Source: Tretioscincus oriximinensis
Taxonomy: Eukaryota > Chordata > Lepidosauria > Squamata > Gymnophthalmidae
DNA length: 64,000 nucleotides
Assembly: GCA_022410635.1 (NCBI GenBank)
Contig: JAJVDF010000591.1
Coordinates: 384,731-448,730, forward strand
Direction of reading: 5' to 3'
The notes beneath the pieces were generated by a model that did not search any database, was not told the origin of the DNA, and was given only the letters and a program-made list of their open reading frames with translations. Position 1 is the stretch's first letter. The number at the start of each line of letters is the position of its first letter. The position numbers and the translations under genes were made by a program. Below, piece by piece: positions 46,331 to 59,405 of the stretch.

Positions 46331-47552
46331 TTGACGAAGCCTTGCCGTCATTCCAACCTGGCATACGTACTAAGGCATCCATATTACGAACTCAGCACAT
46401 TCTATGTCACAGAGACTGTTCCCTAAGCGATTTAGGCATTCATGCATGCACCCCTACCATCCTCTGCCCCAGGCTGCTAACATGTGAAATACATGCAAAT
46501 TCAAGTACATTTTCTCTCCTTTTTATTGGTTTATTTCCAAGGTGCTTGTGTTATTTTGCCCAGCACCAATTTGCCCTTCTATCCTCCTGAAGCTAGGAAT
46601 AGCACACATCACTTCAATTAAAAGCTAAAAGGGAAAAAAACAGCTCTTGGCCACCCCATGAGAAAACACTGCATATGTGCATATGATTCCTTCTGGTGTG
46701 TTAGACCTTGGCTGGCTGCCATTGTCCTTGATTGTGGGATTTTTGCATGAGCTTAATTGCCTGTGCTGGGAAGGGAAGAAATGCATCCCCTGGGCCACCA
46801 GCACTAGCACTAGCATTATTGATGCCGAGACTTAGCAGAGAACTTCATTGGAATTAAAGCACTTGGTTACCTTATGTAAATATATTTTACTATTTCAATG
46901 TTAAAAGCTGGCCTTTCGACTCTACTAATGCAGAGGGAGACATGCTGATTCCTCCTCCTCTTCCCCATTTCCTTATTTCTATGAAGGAAAACTAGGGTAA
47001 CTTTGGATCTCTTGATGTCAAGCAATGGAGAATGTAGGGAGAAATGTGAAGGAGATTGCAGTAGTGACTGGTAACTGAAGAGCCAATGGACTCAGAGAAC
47101 ACCAGTTCTGAATATAACCCTTGTTTCCATCCCAGCACTAAAAAAAGAGTCCAAGGGTGAAATGTAGTAGAAGATCACCAGGATGGACCCATCAACGGGT
47201 TTTTAATCTACACTGAAGCATTTTAAATCCAATTGGGCATTTGAAACAGTTTAGAATGAGATATATAACCAGGCCCAATAAAAAAGTAATCATTAATTTG
47301 TGGAACATGACAACTTTCCATAAGTGTTTCCATACGCAACTGTGTCTAAAAACTGTGAATGACACAATTTATGATTATATAATTTTTGTACCTGTATCTT
47401 CATGAATTCTCTGAAATTCAAATTAGCAATTGCACACAAATAAAGCAGAGTTTTTGGTCTTTAGATTTAAAGAGGTTCTTGTGACAATATTTGGTTACAG
47501 TCTTCTTCTATATCAAAGATTTTCCTGTATTTGGTGATGGCTGCTAAAAAGA

Positions 47553-47830
47553 CAGGGAAGGAGAAGGAGCAGGAGAATCGAGTTTTTATACCCTGCTCCT
47601 TTTCATAGCGGATTACAGGGTTAATTTTCACCTGAAGGCTTACATCTTATTCTATCTTCAGGTTAATGATGGTACTCATTTATCTAATTGAAATGCAGAT
47701 TACAAATTTGCATCTCTTTTGAATAGCTGAGTGGCTAGAGCTGCAGGCTAGTGGAAGGCGCTCACCCCTACCCACGTCCAACACAGGGCTTCGAAACCTG
47801 ATCTCTCAGATGAAAGACCATCTCCTTAGC
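47553..47830 (-). repeat. tRNA-derived SINE, family A, diverged
   Basis: GAGAATCGAGTTTTTATACC at the tail side and GGCTTCGAAACC at the B-box side match the family. Confidence 0.6.
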
Positions 47831-47889
47831 GACTGCTAAGGTAAGGTAAGCCCCATCAAGTCATTGTAGATTTTTTCCCTTTTAACGGG

Positions 47890-48050
47890 AATCAAGATTT
47901 TTTCCCCCTTTAATGGGGGTGAAAAAGTTATTTTCTTCCAGATGCAGCAGTACTAAAAGCTGCACCAGGTGAAACGTAGTCTCTTCTGTAACCATTAAAG
48001 AGGCAAAGCTTTATCCCAGCTTCTATGTGGAAACCCATTCACCTAGCTGG
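47890..48050. mobile_element. Second copy of the ~150-bp MITE at 35741-35889
   Basis: Shares TTTAATGGGGGTGAAAAAGT, TCCAGATGCAGCAG and a CTTTATCCCAGCTTCTATGT end. Confidence 0.5.
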
Positions 48051-48409
48051 ATTGAGTTACAATCCATTTAGTCCAGGATCCGGTCCCACCCTGGGGCATT
48101 TTCAAGCAGAACACAAAAGAAAAACCATTACCTGTTTCCTGTAGATGACCTTTAAATGCATTTTATTGACCTAAATGCCTCCCTAGTCTGGAGGTATTCC
48201 TAGGCATTTGTTCTAATAGCCAATTATGCATTTTAAGATATTTATCAGTAATAGTAACAGCAAGTCCATTCAGCTGTCATGCCAGACCAGCAGCACAGTA
48301 ATACCAGAGCCTTTAGAGGGGGACCCCCATCTCCAGAGTCCAACCATGCCCTGGTAAATCAGTTTATATCTCAAGGAGAGTTCCTTCTACTAGTTCCTCC
48401 CCTTTCAGA

Positions 48410-48712
48410 AATGCAAGGTGTAGGGGAAATAGGAGGGCCTTCTCTGTAGTATCCCTCTCACACACTGGAGCCTCTAGAGACTTGCCTGTCACCTGTCACC
48501 CAGGCTTTTGATTCTTAAATACTGTAGCTCCCTCTGCATTCTGTCCTTCCAGGGTGGGTAGGTGGATTAGAAGGAGGGAGAGAGGAAGGGAGGGTATGGA
48601 CCTTTTAAAACTTTTTATTAATGTGTATTGACTTTTTTAATTTTCTTTTTCGTTACCCGCCCTGGGATCAATGGCGAAGGCTGGGATATAAATAATTTTA
48701 AATAAAATAAAT
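48410..48712 (+). mobile_element. L2-type LINE 3' end
   Basis: GGAGGGCCTTCTCTGTAGTA (GRAFSVV-like) and the tail CCCGCCCTGGGATCAATGG...AAATAAAATAAAT. Confidence 0.6.
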
Positions 48713-50759
48713 ATCCATTTCCTTGAGTTCTGCACCACAAGGGGCAACAAAGGAGACACTGCCTTTTGAAAACATGTACATGCACATACATATTTTTTTT
48801 AAAAAAAATCACATCAACTAACATTCACTAATGATGTAAATTATGTAGTACAAAATGAAAACTAAGGATTGGGGCAGGGAGGCAGGACCACAAGTCTTGA
48901 TAACCTACACATTATCCTGGCCTTGGCTTCAAATGGTGCCAGGCTTTTCACAGAGCCTTCTGAAATAAGAATAATGGAAAATACTTCTTTTGTACTTCAA
49001 AGGGTGTCGCTGAAATGAGCAAAGCGATGTCTCCTACCTTCTCTTCCCACATGCTTGGAGAGAAAGAGAAAAAGGAAATTGCAAAAAGTAAAAGGCAGTT
49101 ATGGGCTCTCTGTCAGCCTAGTAATATTTTCAAAGAACTTGGTCCAATCTTTGGTTTCAATCAAGTGGAAAGAAAATGACTATTTGCTTTGTTGATGTGT
49201 TCTTCAATTTGGAATGTGGATTGAAACTGAATGGATGGTTATATTTTAATGTGTATTTTATACTGCTTTATAGTTTTTATCTTCTCATTGTTGTGACCTT
49301 TGGGTACTTCAGATACTTTAAGAGAAGGTGTGTGTGTGGGGGGATATAAATATTCAAATGAATGAATGAGCAAATGAACAAATCATGAACTTTTCTGAAA
49401 AAAGAACACAATTTTTGTTGCAGCCGTTTGCGGGAACTGTTATGTTTCAGGGAAGTGGTGAAATAGTTAAGACCGGGGCAGAACACAGCAACCAGTTTGT
49501 TCCAGTGATCCATCTCTCTCATTACAGCAACTTCTTTATTTCTTTTGCTGTGACGTTAGCTAGAGGCCTTGCCAAGAACCAACATTTGTTTTCCATTAGT
49601 TGCACATATTCTCTTTATAGGCTTATTATGACTTGAGGGACAGTACTGGGCACAGCTCTGATTTATTCAAGCCATTTTTAGATAAGGATAAGAAACTGTG
49701 TATTTAGATCTAACTAGGAGAGTGCATTCTACATCTCTTATGAACATGTAAGTTTGGATCTTCATATGGTCATGTTCCTGGACTCCATTAATAAGTGTCA
49801 CATACAGTAGATGCAGAAAAGCTGACAAGAGGCAGTGAGACTGAAAACTGTTGTGCCTTCTGGAAATTTTAAAACTTTCAAATTTGAAGAGCCCTAAATT
49901 ATTACAGTGGTTTAAAATTGCAGTCCATCTGCTTTTCTGAAATAGCATCTGAAAAGGCATAACTGTTTCAAGGTCATCTCTTCATCTTCTTCTACACAAT
50001 AAAAAAGTAACTGTAACTGAAAGAGGCATTAAAAATGTTTCCAAAGCCAAAGGTGAATAGGTGCATCTTCACAGATCTCCAGAACATATGAAGTGATGGT
50101 GCTTGATAGAAGCTACCACTGAGATGATCCTTTATCCAGGTCTTCAGCCCCTTCAGTTCCTGAAAGTTGTCTCCTATGTGATTTTTGCCAAAGTTCCAGA
50201 CTGTGGCTGGTGACATTTTTCTTGCTTTCAACTATTCGTTCAACAGCTTTCATCCTTATATTCAAAAACTTTCAATGGAATAACATCTGTATAATGAATA
50301 AGCACAGAAAATATTCCACATGGAAGAGTTCACATATAGAGACTGTACCCCCTCTATGACAGGGGCCAGGCAAAATAAAGAATTTGCCTCCTGCATTTGT
50401 TATGCACCTTCAGAGCAGTTTGACACTGGCCACACTAGCCAGCAACATAGAAGTAATCATGTCACCAAAAAAGATCATGGGACTTCCAGCCCCCACCCCT
50501 TTTTGGTCACATGGATGTAATAATGTGACGATAAAAGGGGCAGGGGCAGAACTCACATGACCCAGAAGGGGCGGGGACAGAGGACACAAGGCCTATCCAG
50601 GCAGGAATTTCTCCCCCAGATATAAGTTTCTGGGAGTGGAAAATCTCCCATCATTGTGTTCTAATCCATTGTGGGAGGGGGCTGGAATCAATGTTTGCTC
50701 CTGGTGACACAGAATTTACTTACACCCCTGTTTGCTGGCTGTCAAAATCTCCAGCAAAG
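48713..50759. other. Intergenic stretch, no gene seen
   Basis: A weak L2-like piece may lie on the minus strand at 50230-49992 (ATVWNFGKN, VKMHLFTFGFGN-like text). Nothing else was supported. Confidence 0.35.
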
Positions 50760-50976
50760 TAGGCTGACTAGATGACCCCTTTTGGGGGTGGGTGGGTTTA
50801 AAAACCNGGTTTTGGGATGCCTCCCAGTTTTTGCTGAGGAAAAAAAATTAAAAAACTTTAAAAAATCTTTTTATGAAAAAAATTTCTCAGCAAAAACCGG
50901 GAGGCACCCCAAAACTGGGTTTCCATTCCCCCCCCAAAAGGGGTCATCTGGTCAGCCTACTTTGCTGGTCAGCCTA
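50760..50976. mobile_element. TAGGCTGACC-family MITE with 8-bp target duplication
   Basis: Arms TAGGCTGACTAGATGACCCC and GGGGTCATCTGGTCAGCCTA, with a TTTTTGCTGAGG / CCTCAGCAAAAA inner pair. Flanks CAGCAAAG (50752-50759 and 50977-50984) are identical. The right end carries a 17-bp extra copy of the terminus. Confidence 0.75.
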
Positions 50977-50984
50977 CAGCAAAG

Positions 50985-53359
50985 CATTTTTATTTGCACA
51001 GTACCGGACATGCAAGTAGGCTGTGGTTTGTAGCAGTGTCTGATGAGAGAAGAAGCTATATAGAACAGAAACAAGCTCTCACAATTGCAGGTTCTTGTTT
51101 CTATCTCGCATTTGGCTCTAGCAAAAATGGATCTGTAGCAGAAACAAAAGAAGGTGAGAAAAATATACTAAAGTGGAACGTGAAACAAAATCAACCACCT
51201 TTGATATTCACAATCAAGCAGTTCACAATCAACTGCTGAATCTGATTCTGTGTCCAGATAGGACTGAAATGCTTTTCTTCATTGTTCTCTACTGACCTAA
51301 GAATACTCTTTTTAAAAAACTGAAAAATTAATAAAGCACAGCGATAGAATCAATCATAAGCATACAAACTGAAGTTTGCACTTTAATGGTTGTAGAAGAG
51401 AGAACATTTCACCAGATGTAGCTTCTCACGTCTGCAACACCTGGGGTCAGCGGACTCACGCCCATTAAAAGCCAAAGTCTATTGCAAATTTTAGTCTGTT
51501 TGTGTGTGAAATCAGCTTCTTCAGATGAAGAGTTGTCCAAGGATAATTACCATCCACTGAAGGTAATTTTTCACCCAAGGCGAGAGTGTCCACTGGATGA
51601 GACCAGAGGATGCAGAGAAAGAGATTTCCCCAAAGCAAATGCTCACGATGCAGAAAGCAGAAGATGAGAGACTAATGTGGTCAGAAGAAATCTGCTGCCT
51701 TTACTAGAGGCATTGCTCACAGCAAGGGCATCCTGGCTCTGAACTAGCTCTTCTCAATCGCTTGACAAATGCACGATGGAAATGTGTTGATTGAAGTTGG
51801 TGATAATTTTTGTTCCAGCATGACAAGCCCACAGCAAGGAGATCCAAATGACCTTCTGGGTGAAGTATGATCAGAACAGGAGATGTTTACTCAAAAGACG
51901 TGTGTGTGTGGGAAGCTATAGGGAAGCTACAGTTCAGATTTCATTGCTTTGGCGACTACAGAATGGAAAAATTCCCTCAAGATTGTATAAATGTATATCT
52001 CAGTAATACCGAGATGTTTCTAAGTTAGCCGTTTTGTTGCTGTCTGTAGTAATTTATGGTACCTGTCTATAAAAAGCGATTTTATGGATATGTGGGATCA
52101 ATTTAATGAATAAAACATCTTCTTATTCGTTTCATTGGGATATCAGCCTTCTTTAAAAAAATCCTGGGGCAGTTTGTCAAATAATACAAAATGCAGGATG
52201 ATAAAAGTGAAAGAATTACAAAAATAGAATACATTCTCCATTCATTATTCTACACCAAAATATAAGTATATTCTAAGCACATGTGTTACTGATTTGTGCC
52301 TGATTCTTGATTCGCTGCATGAGCACCTGCAAAGTCACATCTATTCAGTCACATTTCTATTCACCACTTCTATATGTTTGCCACTGCCTACTCCCAGAGA
52401 TTGGGGAGCAAAACATTAAAATACAAAATGCAGAGTGAAGAAAGGAAGTGAATGCGCTCACAATTATAATTATGTACCAATCAGTCATCAATGTTCATGG
52501 ATTTCTTTGTATATTTTCTACTGTTTTTTTTTCTCCTTCCTTCTCTCTCTCTAACAACTTATCTCCAATTAACAAAACATTCAAAACTCTTCTTCCTCTG
52601 AGCTAGCTTTGTCTTTCTCACTCAACATTGCTTGAAGCAACCACATTCATTTTCTCACATCTCTACTGTTCCTACCTAGCACAAAACACATTTTGATTGA
52701 TCCTCATTTATGCCAGTTTTGAACTGGAACAAATGTTTGAATTTTAAAAAGTATGTCATCTGGAATATATAAGCCTTTTACTATAGAAGAGATTCATTCA
52801 TCTAATATATAGGGTTTTCCATTAAAATGTAGGGTGTAAGATAACCTAATGACCATTTTTCTTCCAAGTTTTCATAGTAGTAAATAGTATTTTCTTGTGC
52901 ATCACATGACAGTTTCATGGCAAATCATTATTGTGAGAGATGGAGCTGGATATTGTGAAGCGAGAGTTCTAAAAGACAAAGAACTTTCACTGCGCCCATT
53001 GTCCAACAAAAATGGAAGCTTCTGACCTGGAAACTCACGAAAAAGTTTACAGAAGTTTCTATAGTTTAGGTTACACAGAAACGGATTGAAGTCCTTTCCC
53101 TGTGAAAATATTGTTTCAGCTGTATCTCTCTGGCATGAACTGCTAGGAAAGAAGCAATGAAATTATTGTTAGGGGAGAGGGCCGGGCCTGGCAATTGGGT
53201 TTAATAGGCTTTGAAGGAAGTTGAATATCCAGTGATGAATTAGGAAGCAAGTGTCCTGTGATTTGATCAGAAGCCAATTCTTTAAAGTTCCCAAAGAGGG
53301 AAGCTGGGTGAGTTCTGTATCTTTCAAGCATAATCTACACTACAACAATTCTTCTGAAT
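50985..53359. other. Intergenic stretch, no gene seen
   Basis: Short open frames only; no recognised repeat or exon. Confidence 0.35.
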
Positions 53360-53442
53360 ATATACTGCTCAAAACAAATAATGGAATATTTAACATACAC
53401 TATTATGTTAAAGTGTTCCCTTAATTGTTTTGAGCAGTATAT
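53360..53442. mobile_element. Palindromic mariner-type MITE, second copy
   Basis: TATACTGCTCAAAACAAATA ... TTAATTGTTTTGAGCAGTAT, flanked by TA repeats; related to 183-265. Confidence 0.7.
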
Positions 53443-53631
53443 ATTGCCAGTTATATTAAACAAGAAACAAATGTATGGAAATTCCATGATTCATATTTTC
53501 TGGATTCATTATGTGGCAAAGTTTTGGCAAAAGAAGCATTCTGCCATGCTTTAATTACTCAACTTTTCCTAATATGGAACAACGTTTACTTTTTAGTGTG
53601 AATAACTTCCAAGATATCCATGACTCTTATT

Positions 53632-54190
53632 CGAAAGATTTATATCCCACCCTTCACCCGAAGGTCCCAGGGTGGGTGACAATAAAGGATTAAATAGATT
53701 TAATAACACATTTAAATGCCTACCCTACCCAATCTCCTCCCTCCCTCCCTTTCTTCCTTCTGTCCATCTCTGGCAAAACTACATTCAGGAATTAGAAGTA
53801 AGCAGGCACCAAAACTAATAAAGAGTTGGCCCTTGGTATCTCTCTTTTGAGAGGCTATTTCTAAAGTGTGGTGCCACAACAAAGGAAAATGGGGTTATAA
53901 GAAAGTCCTTCTTTTGAGATCTAAGCACAAGGAAAAAAGAAAATGGAAAAAGGCGCTTCTTCAGATAGTGAGGGTCTAAGCCACTTAAGAGCTNTACATG
54001 TCAATGTCAACACTTTGAATTGGGCTTGGCAGTAAATAAGACTAGTGTGATGTGTATCCAGCCAGAAGCTCCAGTGAGCTTTTGAGGTGTAACATTCTAC
54101 ACCAGTTCCAGCTTCTGGATCACCTTCTAGGGTATCCCTGAATAGAGATCATTACAGCAGTATATTCTGGAAATTCATGCAAGCATTTAC
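53632..54190 (-). mobile_element. L2-type LINE 3' end, diverged
   Basis: TTTATATCCCACCCTTCACC is the reversed tail. 54000-54180 aligns with 33560-33780 (AACACTTTGAATTGGGCTTG, TCATTACAGCAGTATATTCTGG). Confidence 0.6.
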
Positions 54191-54389
54191 AAGAGGTACC
54201 AAGCTTCCCTTTGAACCTGTGGTTTAATAAACTATGGATCCATAATTTCCCAAATAGCATGCTTGTACTTACATTGAGCTGTTCTCTGTGATTTCTGAAT
54301 AAATGGACAACAAAATGACTATTTGTGATAAACTATAGTGCTGAGAGGAGTGGAGGGTGACTCCATGCTAATGAGATACCCTGTTTAAG

Positions 54390-54600
54390 TAGAGGAAGAA
54401 GAATTTTATTTTTATACCTTATACAAAGGGATTCAGAGTGGCTTACAAAAATAACTTTTAGCCCAAAGGATTACATCTTTTTTATCTTCCCCACCAGATT
54501 AGTGGTGGTATTCATTAATTCTGAACAGCTGAGGCCATTCACTCCTCTCCTCAACCAACACAGGACCTCAAGAACAGATCTCTTGCTTGAAATGCTGTCT
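54390..54600 (-). repeat. tRNA-derived SINE, family A, diverged
   Basis: GAAGAAGAATTTTATTTTTATACC and GTGGCTTACAAAAATAACTT, then ATCTTCCCCACCAG, match the family. Confidence 0.55.
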
Positions 54601-56121
54601 GTTAATTTCTGTGCCATTTGCACCTTTCAGGTGTTGCATGGTTCCCTTCTGCAAAAGATTTCCAGCAGTGCCAAATTGGGGTGGATGGATCAATGGACTT
54701 AGTGCATGACTAGTAACAGCTGGGACACTGAATGCACCAAGCAGAAATATCAGAATTTTTGCAGCAGATTTATCAGGATTCTTTGAAGTCCCAAACACAC
54801 AACAAATCCCTTTTTGATCTGACGTTGCTTCAGCTCAAAGAGAGATTTATAATTCTTTTTGGACTTCAAAGAATGCTGATGAATTTGCTTGCAGTGAACT
54901 CAGGTATTTCTGGGGACTCTTAAGGGCATCAGGGTTATTGTATGCTCCGTTATGCAAATTGCTGTAGCATTATGCACAGAGAAGTAAAACCATGCAGATA
55001 ATGGACTTGGTTTTACAGTAAGCACCTGGTAAGCAGTCCTTAGGGAAGGAAGGGGGAATTGAACAGATAGTTTCCTAAACAAAGTATCTTTGATTGAAAT
55101 CAAATTAAACCATCAAAAGTTGTTTTAAAACTGTTTCAAATAAGCCAGAAGCACTGTAATGAGATTAACTTCAATTAATAAGCAGCTTTAACCAGGCAAT
55201 GAAATTGGCTTAAGGAAACCAGCAAAAGTTAAGGTAGAAAAATTAAAGTTTCTAAGATGCCTCTTGGGTGTTGGGACAGAATCTTGAAAGAAGCTTCAAA
55301 GAATCAAGAACAACAGAATCCATGCAGTGGTGCAGAAAGTTAGTTCCACTCACTACAGAGACATGGGGTACATTTATATATATTTTTGGCCAAGTCCAAG
55401 AGAAGAGACTAACATTCATTCCATACCTGTGATTTTTATGGGCTTGACCCAGTTTCCTTTATTTGTCTTAAGAAGCAAGAATGGTCTTCTGACTGACTGA
55501 ACGGACAGATTTTGGTAGTAATCTAATTATAGAAAATAAACATAGTCTGAGAACCTGAAGGTAAGCTAAAGGTCATGAGACAATATTAAATTATATTGTA
55601 TCAATAAACACACAGGAGACTATGGCTGTGATGAAACAGTAACCACAAACCCACAATCTATCCACAAATGTGCAGCTTGAAATTTCCTTTGTTACTCTCT
55701 CAACCTTTTTTTGTTCACTAAAGTTGGGAGAAAGATAATTTTTCTCCAAATATTTATTCTCTCTACATGTAATTTCCTTTACACGGTTGAGAATCTGTCT
55801 GTGGCTGTGTCCTAACAGACTAAAAAAACAGGACTTTAAACAGACACTTTCAGTGCTGGCCCCATTATTTTTCTGTTTAAACTAAATAGAAAACTATTTA
55901 AGTCAACATGGGCTCACAGGTAAAGGAACTTTCTGGGAATTCCCCCAGTAGAACTAGAGAAATGTTATTTAGTTTTTTTCTGGTGCAAGTCCAGTTTCTC
56001 ATACTCAGTCCTGTTTCTTTTACTGGTGAGCTGCTTCAGATTAAATCTGGAAAGAGCGAGAAGAAGAAAGAGAAGGCTAGAAACTCCGCATTGGACAATA
56101 GTAATCTGTGGGAATCCCAAA
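54601..56121. other. Intergenic stretch, no gene seen
   Basis: No supported exon. The open frame at 55908-56321 runs into the SINE and is not a gene. Confidence 0.4.
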
Positions 56122-56434
56122 GAAGAAGAAGAAGAAGAACTTGGTTCTTATACCCCACTTTTCTCACCTTTCAAAGGGACACAAAGCAGCTTACAAGGAT
56201 ATATTTTGCCCGAAGGCTGACATTCTATCTTCCCCACCAGGCTCTGGTGGTTCCCATGTATCTACTTGCAGTCAGTTGCAATTTCTTGCAATTCATGCTT
56301 TCGAATAGCTGGGTTGGCTAAAGCTACAGGCTAGTGGAAGGTGCTCACCCCTCCCCACGTCCCACACAGGGCTTCGAAACCCCATCTCCCAGGCGAGAGA
56401 CGGATTCCTAAGCAACTGAGCTATCCGTGCCTGC
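56122..56434 (-). repeat. tRNA-derived SINE, family A, full-length copy
   Basis: From the (AGA)n tail through ACAAAGCAGCTTACAAGG to the tRNA-like head ending CTGAGCTATCCGTGCC. It directly precedes the MITE at 56451. Confidence 0.75.
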
Positions 56435-56450
56435 TAAGGGGTGTGTAAAG

Positions 56451-56624
56451 TAGGCTGACCAGATGACCCCCTTTTGGGGGGGTTGAAAACCTGGTTTTGG
56501 GTGCCTCCCAGTTTTTTCTGAGGAATTTTTTTTCAAAAAAAATTTTTTTTCCTCAGAGGAAACCGGGAGACACCACCAAAAGGGATTTTCAACACCCCAC
56601 AAAATGGGTCATCTGGTCAGCCTA
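56451..56624. mobile_element. TAGGCTGACC-family MITE
   Basis: Complete palindromic copy, flanked by GTAAAG on both sides (56445-56450 and 56625-56630). Confidence 0.7.
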
Positions 56625-59203
56625 GTAAAGGCGACAGTGGCAGGCTATGCCTTTAGCACCTTCGTTCAGTCTCTGTCCTTCCCTTCAAACATATCTCCCC
56701 AATCGGCTCTTTGCAGCTTACCTGCAGTACCTAGGCGGGGTTAATGTGCACAGTTGTGTAGAAACACCACACCACAGGTTATGGGTTTTATTTGAAGCCT
56801 ATGGCATGATGGCAAATCTACCTAGGCATGGTAGATTTTACATTTTTTGCAACTGAAAAATGTAATTTTTTCTCGTTTATGCTGGTGTAAACAAGCAGCC
56901 AAGCCTAACACTGTTGCCATTTAAAAGAGTAGGAAAAATTTAAAGTCTGGAACTAAAATTTAATTTTATAGAAAATAACTTTAGTTAGAATGCGTGGATT
57001 ACCTCTCATCCTTATTCACTAGCACTATTTATGCAGCTATCAGACTGATATTGATGTGGAGATGCTGAAATATTTATGGCTTCCTGCTGAAAAGAACCTG
57101 AAGCAGGTTCTGAATGTTTGTTGTTGGAAATACAGCTGGTTGCCCAATTCTGGCCCAGTTCTGAGGATAAAGAATGACAATCCCTTGCCCTTAGTGTTTC
57201 AGGCTAGGACTGTTTCCCTACAGCCTTGGGAAGTGATCCCTCTTTCAGAGCTTGGCATGGGCTCAATAGAGCTTGCCCCACTCTTGACCCCATCTGTCCA
57301 CCAGGGCCACAGCACAGAGCCCTTGAAAATGGTGCCCCACTTTAGAGTTTCTCCTGGATGTGTACTCTGGCATACAGACTACATCTGGAGAAATCTTCAT
57401 CAACTGTTGCCTGAGTGCCCTTGAATCACTTCCTAACTAGTTTTGATGTAACATTAGACTCAGCTGTCTTTTCTTTCAACAGACTATTTGCAAAAAAATG
57501 TTTGGATTTGAGCTTTTGGGTTTACATTATGTTAACTCTTACAAAGGGAAGGGAAGAAACTTAGAATATCCCAGCAGAATCTCCGTCAAGTGTTAGTGCC
57601 TTCATTGCCACATGATGGCAGTGCTCTGCAAGATCATGAAACTGAACACACGGCATGAAGATGGAAGGTCCCTAATCCAAGATATAACCAATAATAATAA
57701 CAATAATGATGATTTATTACACCCCTTTAACTAAAGGGCAGCACATATAGCTTAATGCAGAAAAAGCTACAATGTGCAGTACCTACAAGCTTAACAGAAT
57801 GTGTGCTGGATAATTAATAGCCTATTATCTACTCAGATGCTGTTCTGATACGTACTTTTAATTGATTTTCATTCCTAAAGAACAGTCCTAAATCAGGGGG
57901 GGGAAGTTCAGTTTCTCAGGTCTGAAGAAGCATTAAAAGTATGTATTAGAACAGCACCTCAGAACTAAGGCTCTGGCCATAAATCTACTTTAAAACTTTC
58001 TTCAGCCTCAGAGTAGAGGTATTTTTCAAAAAACTGAAATACAGTAATGCAAACTAGTAATATATAGGAACGGAAATTTAATTTTAGATGTATCATGTAT
58101 AATAGTTAGACAGCTATTATTGAATTGTCCCACTGGACAGTTCTTTGCCATCTGTCCAATTTTATATAAAATATTTAAAGGCCTGGTAGGCCTCATACTG
58201 ATGATATGATAAGGGTTCTCGTTTTTAAATGCAGATAAGAGCTTTCCTAAACTATGAGATACAATTGCTAATGTTTCAATAATATTAGTTCTTCCATTTA
58301 TCTTCAGGTCAAAAACAGCCTACTAAGCAGAAATTCCATTTTATTCCCTTTCTTAGATAATATCTGATTTAAAAACAAAACAGCTCCATTTCTTTGGCCA
58401 TGAGCATGAGGTTCTGTGCAGTGCAGGTGCTTACTTCAGCTAATTGCTCCCTGGGAACAATGAAATTTCAGCTGACTTGAGCTAAAGAAAATAATAAGGC
58501 AAAAAGAAAATTCCCAGTTTGAAACAAAGCATGGATTTTGGCGTTCAAGGCTAAATTATTCTCTGTAGCACAGTGCTAAGAGAGGAGGGGAAAAGTTCTA
58601 AGAAAACACGCTTAAATTTCCTGTCTGTGGAGATATTTCTTAATTTAAAAGTGCAAAGCGAGTGGCAGGAACATTTCTTGGCAGTCACAGTATGAATACA
58701 GTTAGGAGGGATTTTCCTTCCATTTCAACAGCCACTTATTGACTTTCATCCCAATTCCATAAATTGCTAGATCAGCAAATAAAGCCATAATCCTCACAGG
58801 GTGGGGTAGTCACATTAATTTATTCATCTCCTAGCTTGCACATTTGGCTCACTGAAAATCCCTCCCTTATACAGTTATTAAAGGTGCAGGAAATCTGTTT
58901 ATCCTAATGCACAAAATGTGTGTGTGCATACATGAACATGTATGTACGTGCATTCTTAAAGACCGTACTTTTTGTTTTTACAGCACAAAGAGTGTTGAAG
59001 GAAAGTTGAGCACACTGGCATATTACAGCAAACAGAAGTCATTTAAAGATCAATTCCCCTGTCACCTTCCTGTAAGCAGAAAATATGTTTTTGTGGGCGG
59101 GACTGGGTGCAGATTGGCAAAAGAGGAAACGTCCCTCCCTGGACTAGCTGCAGTGCAGACTGGGAGTTGTAGTCCAAGGGCCCCATACAGACTTGGCGGA
59201 AAA
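56625..59203. other. Intergenic stretch, no gene seen
   Basis: The 122-residue open frame at 57056-57424 has no recognised domain and no splice or conservation support. A weak palindromic MITE may lie at about 57900-58020. Confidence 0.35.
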
Positions 59204-59405
59204 TAGGGTAACCAGATGACCCCTTTTGGGGGGGTTGAAAACCCGGTTTTGGGGTGCCTCCCAGTTTTTTCTGAGGAAATTCTTTTCAAAAGAAGATCTT
59301 TTTTCAAAAAAGTTTTTTTTTAATGTTTTTTTCCTCAGAAAAAAACAGGAGGCACCCTCAAAACGGGTTTTCAACCCCCCCAAAAGGGGTCATCTAGTCA
59401 GCCTA
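59204..59405. mobile_element. TAGGCTGACC-family MITE, full copy
   Basis: Arms of about 90 bases with few mismatches (ACCCCTTTTGGGGGGGTTGA against its complement). The open frames on both strands here are by-products of the palindrome. Confidence 0.75.

Noticed and set aside
46112..46590. Overlapping frames of 104 and 140 residues
   Set aside because: The start is a worn CR1 3' end and the rest is unremarkable.
57056..57424. 122-residue open frame on the + strand
   Set aside because: No known domain, no splice signals giving a longer product, and no family resemblance; the length is possible by chance.
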